A stretch of 64,000 nt of DNA from Owenia fusiformis (lineage: Eukaryota > Annelida > Polychaeta > Sabellida > Oweniidae), in contig CAIIXF020000006.1 in assembly GCA_903813345.2 (NCBI GenBank), positions 1 to 64,000 of the forward strand, written 5' to 3'. The notes beneath the pieces are model-generated. The model had not been told where the DNA came from. It saw nothing but the letters and a program-made list of their open reading frames with translations, and did not search any database. The position numbers were made by a program, and so were the translations under genes. This document shows, piece by piece, positions 22,085-33,327 of the stretch. The stretch's first letter is position 1, and every line of letters begins with the position of its first letter.

Positions 22085-23820
22085 GAATATATATATTTCT
22101 TTATTGCGACCAATTCTGATCATCATGCATAATCAATTTATATTAATACAATGTAATGTAAGAAAATAAAAATGAAATATACATTTTAAGTGTTAATTAT
22201 TACAGGGTGAGAGACTTAATTCTCTCTTGGTACATCTGATATATCGTCCTTCCAATCAGGACACAATCATCATAACTACTGGTTGCAAACAAAGCTGACG
22301 TAATTTGCCAATAAATATGGACGAATCGGACCCCTTAAATATTCAATCATTTCACATTCTTTTATAAAATGAGCCAAGGTGTCAGGTGAGTTGCACATTG
22401 GACAAACTCTATTTACATGTGGTTCTGAGTAACGCCCAACACCTTCACCTACTAGGAGACGTATCATTAACTTGCATTTATATAATCATTTCTGGCTTAT
22501 ATTCGCACAATTGGTACCATATAATAGGTGATCGGGTAGTGACCACTTTTTGGTATTGCTTAATTTAGTTGTATGTTAAGCATCTTATATGCCATATATG
22601 AGTCGAAAAATTAAGTACATAGTTTTTGACTATCTTCTTCCAATGATATTTTGATGGAAAAACCTCCCATTCTACCTAATAAGTCATACTGGATTCCTAG
22701 GTTTACAATTTCCCTTATTGGGGAACATATGGACGGTTGGACAAAGAAACTGTATAATATAGTTTACCATCGAAAAATATATAGTTCTTTGCAATTACCA
22801 GCACCTGTATTAAAAATGTGCAGAAAGTACATTAGTTTGTTATTGCAATTATGTCACTTACACTCCCCTCCATAAGTTTGGCAACCTTTTTCCCCCATTG
22901 AACTACGTGTTAAAGCCTCTTTACCTTTGAATTTTTATTTAGTTAACCTGCGATGAAAATACTTATACTATTGATGGAAACGTAATTTGACTTTAATTCC
23001 AATACCTCCAAATTTTCTCAATTTTTTTCCTCAATTACAATAGGTCGAAAATTGATGATAAATTTGATGAATTTTTGAAAATCGACATTTCCATGTTAAC
23101 CAATGGGAAATAGTAGGTTTGCCGCAAGTCATATGACAGAATATCCATCCATCCGAGTCCTTGCAAAAAAATACGAATTGGGCAGGCAATTGAATTTGCT
23201 AACTTTATTTAACAAAAAATTGATATGTTTCTTCAGGTTCAACAAAGTTATAGGGCTTTATTTAAAGTCAAAATTGTTTTTCAAAAACCTCTCCCATTGA
23301 AATAACACAGGAGGCGAAAAGTTATTTTCAAAAATGACTTTGAAGCGCTGTAACTTTAATATTCATCAAATAAACTTATCACTTAGTGTTCAAAAGAGTT
23401 AGACAATTCAATTTTCTATACAAAAATATTTTTTGCTGAATCTTTTACTGAAAAGATATCCTGATTGAGAAAATTTGGAGGTATTGGAAATAAAGTCAAG
23501 TGACGTTTCCATTAATATTATTAGTTATTTCATCGCCGGTGAAGTAAATAAAAATTCAAACGTAAAGAGGCTTTAACACGTAGTTCAATGGGGAAAAAAG
23601 GTTGCCAAACTTATGGAGGGGAGTGTATGTCTGCCCATCCAAGTTGTGCAAGGGAAGCACAATTGTTGTCTGTTTTGGTAAGGATTGAATTGACTTCGCA
23701 GACTGTAAATGTACTCTTTCCAATGTTAAAATATTAGATGCTTTATAAGTTAGAACAGCTCAGCACCATACAGCATTGTAGGTATTGATACTGCCCAATA
23801 CAACTTTGAGGCTGGTAAGG
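22085..23820 (-). pseudogene. LINE 3' fragment with nested Tc1-like MITE
   Basis: 5'-truncated non-LTR element on the minus strand. Its 3' end (GGTCGCAATAAAG then AT-rich) matches the start of the copy at 26966. The C-terminal coding region contains LLVGEGVGRYSEPHVNRVCP and the zinc-binding CPMCNSPDTLAHFIKEC. Upstream coding similarity continues to about 23820, interrupted by the MITE at 22861-23626. Stops and shifts are present. Confidence 0.75.
22861..23626. mobile_element. Tc1-like MITE with about 165-bp TIRs
   Basis: The ends are CACTCCCCTCCATAAGTTTG / CAAACTTATGGAGGGGAGTG, flanked by TA. The arms run about 165 bp inward. The sibling LINE copy (near 29390-29430) continues across this position without it, confirming the insertion. 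No transposase inside. Confidence 0.85.
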
Positions 23821-24605
23821 GGACATGAAATAGGAGATTTTGAAAATATTAAAGTAAATCAGATGATATGACTGTTTTCAATAAATTAATATGAAGTTTA
23901 ACACCATAATGTTATGTTTATGCACAGCACTCATGCAAACACATGTCTATAATCAATGCAGAATGATTGATTTGGAAAATGAATGAATGAACTTTAAAGC
24001 CTGAATGAGAAAAATATACAGAATATCGAGACAGAATATATCCTGTATTGCACTTCAAATCATTCAATAACGTTTTTATCCTGTGATCTTGGGTCAATAC
24101 ATTTTACTTAGGCGATAATCCCTAGGAAATATTCTGTATTCTCTGTATTGCTACTGAGATTTCCCTTCCGTGCCAATATTTTCGGTATTGCTCCGGAGAT
24201 GATCAATGGGGACAATCTCAAAAGCAATACAGATTGGTACAGCACAGAAACTGACCAATCAGATGGCTTCATTATACAGATCATACGATAAAATACAATA
24301 CTTAGTTTGCAGAAGTGTCTCAGGGGAAACATATTGTAGGAAACGCCCACACATCTTTCGTGAAATTCGATTCATTCGCATACACATCATTTTCCAAGAC
24401 ACAAAAGTGCGAATTTTTCTTCAACCGCAAATCGCATGAATTTGATATTTGGAGAATTAAATTGTCTTTAGACATTGATGGCATGGGACAAGTTTCACAG
24501 AGATGCAAAGTCTCAAACCATGTTAAAAGTACCATTATAAACCTGAAGTGAACGGTTCGCTCACCCATCATCCATAAAGTCGTTAAATTTTCGAGTTCAA
24601 ATTTC
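23821..24605. repeat. Dispersed repeat fragments
   Basis: 23850-24000 is a relative of 7955-8110. 24130-24300 is inverted relative to 43530-43660. 24310-24600 is inverted relative to 8560-8860. No gene. Confidence 0.5.
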
Positions 24606-24734
24606 AGCTTGCATCACATTGAACAAAGCTCTCTTAAACATCATCTACAAGTTGCCAGCAGTTCATATCTGACCTAGCCTTTTGAGATTCGAATTTTGCT
24701 TACCTTCAGCAACTTAAGAAAGGTAAAACATTGA

Positions 24735-25475
24735 TTTTTCAAACCGTTATTTTGATTCAAAGGTCCATGTGCAGTATGGCAAGTGATTTAGACAGTCATA
24801 TCTTTCGCCATAAGTACTTTCTGGGTATAAATACAGTGTTTTTTTTAATTAAAACAATATGTTTTCTTAAAAGTGAAGTCCCCGTGATAGTTAAATATCA
24901 ATCCAACTCTCTGAAAAAATATGAATTAGGACCCCACCTTGTCACTCTTTTTAAAATGTAAGGCTTATTTTCTAAAAAGAGGATCCTGTTTTTCTCAATT
25001 TAAATATATCGAAATTTTTTTCTGAAATGCGATAAAGTTAAAAACCACATATCCCATGTTATGTTCCCATTGGGGAAAACTCATGCTATCCATTGTTTTC
25101 AACATGATTTTGGTCATCGAGAATTAATATCTTCAAAACTAGACTTTCAATACCATTCTACTTTTGAAGATGTTTTAGACCCCTTGTTGAATAATCTTTT
25201 CATGCAATAAAAATCAGAAAAAGAAGATCTCTTTTGAGCAAGTAAGTTCAACATTTTGAAAAAATAGTTGACGAGGGGTCCATATTTATAAGTTTTCGAA
25301 TTGTTCGATTGATCTTTTTATCATCATGGGGACTTCAATTGAAAGAAAACATATTGTTTTAATAAAAAACACTGTATTTATGTCCAGAAAGTACTCATGG
25401 TGAAATATATGACCGTCTAAAACCACTTGCCATACTGCACATGGACCTTTGATTCAAAATAACGGTTTGAAAAAA
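24735..25475. mobile_element. Long palindrome (foldback) specific to unit 2
   Basis: Arms of about 150 bp at each end (AAAGGTCCATGTGCAGTATG at left, reverse at right). The inverted symmetry continues 20 or so bp outward into sequence that in unit 1 (about 9981-10000) is ordinary single-copy flank. The interior has AT-rich sequence and no gene. Confidence 0.8.
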
Positions 25476-25832
25476 AGACAAAATAAGATCTTATAGGGTC
25501 AATGTCATCTATCAACCCTTATGTTTCCAAAACGAAAACGAAGACTAGAAAAAAGATGAGATAAAACAATTTCTAAAGAACACAAAAAATATAATTTTAT
25601 CTCATTATTATACTTTGATTTTGAAGAATATCTCTCTTTTATCATGTTATCTGAAAAGATGAGCATTTTGCTCTACTGTATATAAAAACAAAATGGTACC
25701 CACATTGTATTTATGACATTCCAAAAAGGAGGAAAGAAAATGGTGGATTATGTCTGGTACCTGAAAAAGATTTGATGCATTTTTCAACACCGCAAACGTT
25801 TAAAACATAATATGAACTACGCAAATGCTTAC

Positions 25833-26263
25833 CTGACACCTGTAAGTCACTTGTGCCGTCCCCTTTCCCCCACTTGTGTTTCTTGAATATGTGTACAAAT
25901 GCATCTTCTCTTTTCACATCCATTTCTGGAACGATAGCATCATGCGTGTCTTTATGTAAAACAGACTTGAAATCTGGATGTCCTCATTGTTGCACCTGTT
26001 ATACAATTGGTGGATATACCCTTTCTTGTATTGCTATGCTGAAGAGAGTGAAATAGATTTGTGAATTTTTCATCTCCGTAATCTACCTGGGTTTGAATTT
26101 CTCGGATCTGTGATGATTTATCCTTGTCATGTGTATCTTGTTCCTGGTGTTGTTTTAGTACATCGGTTTGCATTGTTGATATTTTGTGCATGTAAACGAG
26201 TGCAAAACCAACTAAAATGAAAAAACCAACAATTGCTCCTATTCGGTACCTCCTGCCTTGCAT
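25833..26263 (-). pseudogene. Exon 1 (copy B) of methyltransferase, 5-bp deletion
   Basis: 431 nt against 436 in copies A and C. ATTAA present in the others is missing near 25978-25980, shifting the frame after GATMRT and giving a stop nine codons later. The signal anchor (GAIVGFFILVGFALVYMH), the stem and the phase-1 donor TCAG|GTAAGC are otherwise conserved, and the later codons (DVKREDAFVHIFKKHKWGKG) remain open in another frame. Its partner exon 2 would be 17750-18390. Confidence 0.8.
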
Positions 26264-26965
26264 CTTGTTTCAGCCTGGTATCATCAAGTGATTCGTCACT
26301 ATATAATTATATTACGAATGGACTTTCGTCAGTATGTAACGTATTGATAAAAAGTATAGATGTCACTTATCTTTTATGATTTCGTTTCCGCACATTAAAT
26401 AGGCGAGAGTAATCTTTCTACTTCATACTTACTCGGATTTCAAAAGTAGAACACATTTTATAAATATCTATTTATTGACATTGTTGCCGCATTTTCACGT
26501 CCATATCATATGTATTTGCAAGATACTGACTTTATTCTTCAATATGATATTGGTAACAAAATCATTAAACCCGATGTAGCCTACGGTACGCGATTCGGAA
26601 TTTAACTTTTTTTTACTAAAAATCTAATGTCATCGCATTATATTCCGCTTGAAAGGAATCCAAAAGAATTAAATCATGATGAAAAACGCAATTCTTTTCA
26701 TATCTACATCAGCACAATTTATAAAGAAGTTTGAAGTGGTAGGATATAGTATCAATAGTATAGTATCATATATAAGTTGCTGTGGCATCAGTGACCTTAC
26801 ATCAAACAGTATACGTATTGTGTTGTGTTTACAGCAAAGATATGAACGAAAACTGCAAAAAATTGTTTTCAAAGGTACATTACCCATCAAACCCTACAGC
26901 AGACGCAAATCAACGGCAAACCCGACGTGCGGCCACTGTTGGACCTTTCTGCTGTCTGATAACGG
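26264..26965. other. Upstream flank of exon 1B
   Basis: 26315-26693 matches 10854-11238. From 26694 it matches 12148-12385. A TATA-like stretch lies at 26297-26314. No gene. Confidence 0.5.
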
Positions 26966-29885
26966 CTTGTTATATATTTTTTTTATTGCGACCAATTCTG
27001 ATCATATACATATAGTTTAACATAAAAGGTTATAAAAGGTTATGAAGAAAAAACATACAAAAATATAACAAAATATACAGTAGTTGTTTAGTGCAGGACG
27101 TTTAGAGAATTGAGAAATCTAGTTCTCAGTTGGTACATATGATACACTGTCCTGGCTATTATAATACAATCATCATATTCATTTGCATGGGGCAAACATA
27201 TTTTCAATTACATTTAGGTCACTTCCGCCTAAGTAAGGTCGTATAGGATCTCTAATTGTTTCCAGCACATCACAAAACTTAATAAAATGTAACAATGATT
27301 CATGCAAATTACACATTGGTCATACCCTATTCACATTTGGCTCGGTATGACGACCAACACCTTCACCAACCAGTAGACTCACCATAAGTTTACATTTGAA
27401 TATCATTTCAGGTTTGTATTTACATAGCTGGTACCAGACTATTGGAGTACGAGTAGTTACTACTTCTCTATAATGTTTGATTTTATTATATGTCATACAT
27501 TGAAAACGCCATCTTTGCAGAGACTTTGTAAGAACAGAACTTTTCACTATCTTTTTCCAGTGCCACTTGGATGGAAATGTGTTATTAGAAATATAGCTAT
27601 CCATTCTTCCTATAACATGTATAAGATCATATTGCATTCAGGCCCGTAAGACACTTTTCTCCAAGGGGGGTGCGGTTTTTAGCTTACTAAAGGGAATATA
27701 AAATTGTCATTTTTTTGCCGCGTAAATCAAATCGCGTAAGACAGAGGGGGGGGGGGGGTCAGTTACTCCCTATATTGGTTTGGAATTAACAAATGCATGC
27801 AACTTCCAAACGTTCCAATTGTTTTGTGGGGGGTGTGAGGAGTGGTCCACTCCCCCTAGAAAATTTTACAGTTTTGAGATGCTATTTGGTGCTTTCTGGG
27901 CACTTTCAAAGTGTAAGTTTCTAAGTAGTACGCCACCACCACGGGTATAAGAGTTGAGTGAATAAAAAACCGAGCATTCAGGGGGGTCTGGGGGTTCTCC
28001 CCCAGGAAAATTTTGAAATTTGGTTGTGTATTTGGAGCGAATTTGCAACCATCTGGTACGCCTGTGCGTTATGAGTTAATAAGAAAAATGTGAATTTTTT
28101 TCAAATTCTTTTTTGGGTGTCAAAGAGGATGAGAGGGTGAAGTGGGGTGGGGTGCCAGTAGGGGAGCAAGGGGTTGTCCCCCAGAAACATTGACCATATC
28201 AAGGTGCTATTTGATGATGTCTGGGCACTTAAAAAATGTCTGAGACAATACATGAAATTCAGAATATTTTCTCTTGTTTTGTGGGGATGTGAGGGGTGGC
28301 TAACTCTCCTAGAAAATTTTACAATTTAAAGATGATATTTGGTGCTTCTGGGCACTTTTAAAGTGTATTAGTCAATAAAAACATTGTAAAACAATCACAA
28401 TTTTTTCAAATTTGGGGGGTGTCAAAGGGGGGAGGGGTGCCAGAGGGGGAGGTGGGGCTGGGGTGCCAGAGGGGGAGCAAGTGTTTGTCCCCCATATCAA
28501 AATTTACAATATCAAGGTGCTATTCTATGAAGTTTGGGCACTTTAAAATTGTCTGTGCCTAAAAGTGCCTATTTCCCAAGAAAATTTTACAATTTTAAGA
28601 TGCTTTTTGGTGCTTTCTCGGCACTTTCAAAGGGTATGAGTCAATAAAAAAAATTTGAAAAATCTCAATTTCTTTTTTTTTGGGGGGGGGACAATACATA
28701 AATCAAATTCAGAACTTTTCCATTGTTTTGTTTGGGGGTGTGAGGGGTGGCCCACTCCCCTTAGAAAATTTTACAATTTTACGACGCTATTTGGTGCTTT
28801 CTGGGCACTTTCAAAGTGTATGAGTCAATTAAAGAATTTGAGAAAATCACTTTTTTTTGGGGGGGGGCGCCAGAGGGGGGGGAGGCTATGCAAGTGCAAG
28901 ATGCAAGAGGGGGAGTAAGTCCCCCAGAAACACTAACTATATCAAGGAGCTATTTGATGATATCTGGGCACTTAGAAAGTGTCTTGAGACAAAACTCTAA
29001 AATAAATTTAGAACTTTTCCATTGTTTTGTGGGGGGGGGTGAGGGGTGGCCAATACCCCTAGAAAATTTTACAATTTTAAGATGCTATTTGGTGCTCTCT
29101 GGGTACTTTCAAAGTGTATGAGTCAATGAAAAAAAAATTACAAAAAAAATATTTTTTCAAAAAAAAATTGTTTTTTCAAATTTTTTTTGGGGGGTGACAA
29201 AGGGGGGTGCGGTCGCACCCATCGCACCCCCCCATCTGACGGCCCTGGCATTCCAAGTTGTATAATTTCCCTAATTGGTGATGAAACTGTTACAGCACAT
29301 TTATCTACGAAGAAGCTATATAGTATAGCATACCATCTAAAGATACTTAACTTCTTACAAATACCAACACTAGTATTAAAGATGAGCCAGAAATACATGA
29401 GCTTCCTGATTGCAATAGTTCCGCTTATACCAGTCCAATCAAGTTGAGCAATCGTGGCACAGTCATGTCAGTTGTGTTCTTTGGAAGAGATTGAATTGAC
29501 TTGGCCGAATTGGCATGCACCTTTTCTAAAGTTTTAATATTTGATACATTATAATTTAATACCTCGACACCATATAGCATGGTAGGAATTGAAACAGTCA
29601 ATTATAAATTAGAAGCAGGTAAGGGATTTACGCTACACTTTTCGGGGGTGACACAGTCTACAGTGGCATAGAAATTGCGCCTTGCCCTAGATGTTACATT
29701 GTCTAAGTGATAGCCTATATCCCGCTGTGTAACTGGTAACCGAAGATGAACAAGGTCTTTGTTTATCGGAATCTTAGCGGATCCGAATTCAAAAGGTTGG
29801 ACATCTTAAAAACTACTTCTAGTAAAGTGAACTGCTGCACATTTACCTGGATGGATCTCAAATCTCCATCTATTTGCATAATTAT
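26966..29885 (-). pseudogene. LINE fragment split by a hAT-like element
   Basis: The two LINE pieces are 26966-27638 and 29248-29885. The 3' end (GGTCGCAATAAAAAAAATAT) lies at 26966 beside TTGT, which recurs at the far side as a short candidate target duplication. Coding remains include RMDSYISNNTFPSKWHW and LLVGEGVGRHTEPNVNRV, the same family as 22085-23820. It is 5'-truncated with no RT palm. Unit 1 (12385-12390) has no LINE here. Confidence 0.8.
27639..29247. mobile_element. hAT-like non-autonomous element, 5-bp target duplication GCATT
   Basis: 1609 bp with ends CAGGCCCGTAAGA and TCTGACGGCCCTG (imperfect TIRs), bounded by GCATT at 27634-27638 and 29248-29252. The LINE reading frame is continuous when the element and one GCATT are ignored. 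The interior is about five diverged copies of a unit with GAAAATTTTACAATTTTAAG and TTTGGTGCTTTCTGGGCACT phrases (near 27857, 28311, 28578, 28763, 29059), separated by G-runs. No transposase. Confidence 0.85.
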
Positions 29886-30134
29886 TGTTGATTTCTACGG
29901 GGACCGCAGCAAATTTTTTTTTTATAACTCCGAATTATAATTTCTACGGCCTGTAAAAAGCTGGATACGCCGTACGGAGACCGCAAAGCGAGCGTAGTTT
30001 TTCTACGCTCGCCGCAGAAATTCACTGATTTGATTGATCTACGGTCGACGCACGGCCGCCGTACGACAAATGTGACTGGCAGTTGTTTGCGAGCGCCGTA
30101 TGGTGACTGTACAGCGTGAGACTCTAATAAATAC

Positions 30135-30168
<34 letters not shown>

Positions 30169-30868
30169 AATGTGACCATACTCATGGCGAAATCAAGACA
30201 TCGGGGAAAAGTCAGCGGCGCCCCGTCGATTTAGAACATCTTACAAAATAGAAAAGAATACTTTGGGAGTAGTGCTCTGAACCCCACGGTGTTATAGCTT
30301 GACGGTTACGCCACCTATGAAAACGAGATTAGACGACTACGATCACTGATTTATCCAATAAAATGGCCGCGATGGAACAGAAAACTAAGGTTGGTGCATT
30401 ATTTTCTACTACTGTGTATCAATGAAAGGATGAACGATTTATGTAAGCATCGCATTCGGTGATGCATTTCGTAATGTATATTTTGAACGTATTCTTTGCA
30501 AATTGATGCCCGGGGATAACATGAAATAAGCGAAAAACTGTTGAGTTTGAAATTCAAAACTACACAAAATTTAGTAATTTCTTTTTATTTTTGTCTTAAG
30601 GGCATGGTCTACATTGCCTAACGACCTCGGGGTATATAGATGTAACCTTCGTACGATCATAAAACGCCAATTGAGCATTGGAAACCACCTAATATGTTCT
30701 ACTCAAGCCATAATAATGTATTTTGAAATTGATGGACGGTTACGCGAAACTCGTTCAAATATGTATCCCCGATCCATTGTTATTAATTTTGTCATATTTA
30801 TCAGTACTTGATGCTAATTCTTCTTTTGCCTCTTCATTGCTATATCTTTTTGACTTTCATTGGTTTCA
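29886..30868. other. Unit 2 intergenic sequence
   Basis: 29886-30080 is the TTTCTACGG motif element. 30132-30168 is a (CTTA)n microsatellite of about nine units absent from unit 1. The rest matches 12606-13250, with an extra piece of about 100 bp near 30582-30680. It ends at the truncated 3' LTR. Confidence 0.6.
30132..30168 (+). repeat. (CTTA)n microsatellite
   Basis: About nine uninterrupted CTTA units, present only in this paralogue. Confidence 0.95.
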
Positions 30869-31803
30869 TGGAAAGCTGAATTTTAACACCTTATAGGGTA
30901 TAAGTTGGGGATAAGTAGGAAAATCAGGATGCAACTACTACACTAAGGGCTGATACTGAGCCGGAGTAGATGCTTTAATTTTACTGGTGGTGACGTTATG
31001 CAATATGCCCAGACTGGATCGGGGCATAATATCTGGATAAGGAGGACTTCAGCAACCTGCAGGAATTCATATTGGAATCCTTAGATTCTAATCTCTCATC
31101 AAATAGATCAATTCACTGACAAATATTATTTTATGTACATTATATACAATTTATTTACAATTCCCCGCCCCCCATTGATTACATGTTGGCTTACATCTTG
31201 TGTTAAGTTCTCAGCAGATTCTCAGAATACAGGAATTGGTGTCTAGTCTGGTCAGTGTTAGAGAAAGAATCTTCTATAATATTCCCGGGCTGTATTTAAA
31301 TATGCCGCCAAACTAGAGACGAAATAATTCTTAGTTCACAGATCACGCATGCGTATATGTACAATTATTTATATGGTCCTTCCTTGAGCATGCGTAACTT
31401 TATGATTAATTTTAATATTGCGACTTGCGCATGCTCAGCTTTATAATAAATGCCAATATCCTGCCTTGCGCATGCGTTAAGTTAAAGAAAATGGCGGCGC
31501 CCATGGAAATATTAAGAATTATGAATTTTTGTCATACATTTGAATATTTGAGACATATACTGACTAGAATGATAGTTAAATACAATAATAAAGATAGAGA
31601 ATGGAACATTAAATTGAGAGGCACTAAAAATTATACTGTAGAATACGCAATGACGATAAAATGACACTTAGAATAGAAATTTAGAGCTAGGAATTATTGA
31701 GATGAAAAGTAATTAATGGAAACTCAAAGAACGAAGGTAAGGAACGGGAGGAAATGTAACACAGAGATAATATTATTCATTCTAATACCCTGCAAATGCT
31801 ACA
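30869..31803 (-). repeat. 3' LTR of the gypsy element, 3'-truncated
   Basis: 935 bp matching 39326-40260. It begins (minus strand) with TGTAGCA right after the polypurine tract. It stops at 30869, where host sequence equivalent to 13246 begins, so 512 bp of LTR plus flank is deleted. The TG at the break point gives a false impression of a complete LTR. Confidence 0.85.
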
Positions 31804-31816
31804 TTGCCCCCCTCAA
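31804..31816 (-). promoter_or_regulatory. Polypurine tract
   Basis: GAGGGGGGCAA on the minus strand immediately before TGTAGCA of the 3' LTR, in the position of the plus-strand primer. Confidence 0.7.
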
Positions 31817-31977
31817 AAAAAACTCTTCGTCTCGAAGTACCTAAGAAATCATTAATGTTCACTAATAGAATGTAAATTAATTAATGTCACTAGGCGATGC
31901 CTCTTCTTTGTTGGTTGTAGTTGTGTTGTTGGTTGTAGTTGTGTAGTTGGTTGTGTTGACTTCAATTTATTTAATGT

Positions 31978-33327
31978 TCAATGTTCATTAGGTTTACCAA
32001 ACACACTTGTGAGTATTTGTTTGGTTCTTTCCCTCATCATGTTGCACTGGATACCCCTGCTCCGGGTGTCTGCAGGGGTGTTTATAAGCTGAGTCTCAGG
32101 GATAACCTTTGAACTCAATCTCCAGGTTATTTCTATTTCTCCATTTTTGAAGGTCACGGATTCCTGGCGGGAGACCCCGGGGACAAGGTCCACCCTACGG
32201 TTAGGCTGCTGCATAGCTGTGAGCCGGATTTTGGCCATTTCTCTGGAGGTATTTGTATTGAGATGACCTTGGGCAGAGGGCGCCCCCAGGCCAAACAATC
32301 GAGGATCTAGTTGGAACTGTTCCCCTGCTCTGAGTGGGGTAGAGCGCTCCAGGGGAATGACCTTCCATGTTGGACGTTCGGGTTGGGTGAACACCTCCTC
32401 GGGCTCAGCTGGGGAGTCCGCAATCCCTTCAGGGATTTCTTGCATGGCTTTCATTAGGCTTTGGAGGGCTGGGTCTAGCTCTCCCAGGGCCGCCCTCTGG
32501 TCTGTCGCAACGGCAACCCTGGGTGCGACGACTTCAGACGCCTCCTCTGCGGCTTTTATTTCATCTAGGACATTGTCTAGTTCTGCCTCAAGGGCGGGGT
32601 CCAACAGTCCCAGAGCTGCCCTCTGGTCTGGGATGATGGCAACTCGGGGCATGGTCCCGGCCCCCTCTTGGCTGTGATTGGTAAGTACAACACGCCTCTC
32701 ATCCTGCACGATTGAGAGGATCTCCTGTGGGTTTATGGCTGTCAGGTCGTCCTCTTCAAACCCGAAGTCCAGTCTCGCGGGAGACTGAAGGGGACTCAGG
32801 CTTGGATGCTCCAACACCGGTGAATTACTGGCAACTGGAATCGGCATAACTGCCTCTGTTGTGGCTGCAGCAGTTGGCATAGTCGCCTTCTGGGACGTAG
32901 CCGCAAGTGGCATAATTGCCTCTGTGGTTGTGTGAGGGTGTTTACGTAACAGATGGGCCTTCAGGCCTTTCAAGTACTGGAACTTTTGACCGCAATTGTC
33001 CTTGTGGCAGGTCAGAGGCACTCGGACCTTTGGGTGCCTCCTCTGTTTGTGAGCATGCAACAGTGCCAAGGTGTTGAAATCAAGGTGGCACTTCTCGCAC
33101 TGCACCGTCTTTTGCTTGGATGCGTTAGTCGGTCTCCCAACAGGCCTTCTCTCCGGATAGGTTCTTTGTGGATAGTATCTCTCAGGATAGGATCGCTCAG
33201 GATAAGTCCGTCTAGGCTTGGACTTCACAACATGAACCCTGGATTTTAGGACGTTTCCTTCCCTGGAAACATAGGTAAAACGATCATAAGAATGTGTATC
33301 AATTTTATCATATCGGCATGTACACAT
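31978..33327 (-). CDS. Accessory ORF: C2H2 zinc-finger, AT-hook-like protein
   Basis: 449 codons between integrase and the polypurine tract, the place where env lies in errantiviruses. There is no signal peptide or membrane segment, so it is not an envelope protein. Residues about 38-65 are basic with TYPER/SYPER/YYPQR repeats and an AT-hook-like RRPVGRP. Two C2H2 fingers follow (CEKCHLDFNTLALLHAHKQ; CHKDNCGQKFQYLKGLKAHL). The middle is Ala/Thr/Pro-rich with an internal duplication (PRVAIIPDQRAALGLLDPAL / PRVAVATDQRAALGELDPAL). The C-terminus has no known domain. It could bind DNA or the element's own nucleic acid. A 3' splice site candidate (TATGTTTCCAG, ending 33263) could allow a spliced mRNA. 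Confidence 0.8.
   Translation of the reverse strand: MCTCRYDKIDTHSYDRFTYVSREGNVLKSRVHVVKSKPRRTYPERSYPERYYPQRTYPERRPVGRPTNASKQKTVQCEKCHLDFNTLALLHAHKQRRHPKVRVPLTCHKDNCGQKFQYLKGLKAHLLRKHPHTTTEAIMPLAATSQKATMPTAAATTEAVMPIPVASNSPVLEHPSLSPLQSPARLDFGFEEDDLTAINPQEILSIVQDERRVVLTNHSQEGAGTMPRVAIIPDQRAALGLLDPALEAELDNVLDEIKAAEEASEVVAPRVAVATDQRAALGELDPALQSLMKAMQEIPEGIADSPAEPEEVFTQPERPTWKVIPLERSTPLRAGEQFQLDPRLFGLGAPSAQGHLNTNTSREMAKIRLTAMQQPNRRVDLVPGVSRQESVTFKNGEIEITWRLSSKVIPETQLINTPADTRSRGIQCNMMRERTKQILTSVFGKPNEH

Larger units (their letters stand above)
24606..30868 (-). repeat. Tandem duplication unit 2 of the methyltransferase locus
   Basis: Matches unit 1 from 9843 onward in the same orientation, with three unit-specific insertions (24757-25456, 26966-29885, about 30582-30680) and a loss equivalent to 11240-12147. 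The unit resumes at 40261, beyond the gypsy element. Confidence 0.8.

Noticed and set aside
30132-30168. Telomere-type repeat
   Set aside because: The unit is CTTA, not TTAGGG, and it is a short microsatellite.
31425-31664. 79-codon frame in both LTRs (also 39882-40121)
   Set aside because: It is antisense to the element and lies over the promoter-like region. Identity between copies only reflects LTR identity, and there is no domain.
30869-31803. 935 bp as the complete LTR
   Set aside because: TG…CA by chance. The primer-binding site and the 7-bp terminal inverted repeat place the LTR end at 38814, giving 1447 bp.
32357-32677. 106-codon plus-strand frame
   Set aside because: Shadow of the zinc-finger ORF on the other strand, Ser/Ala-rich from its codon usage.
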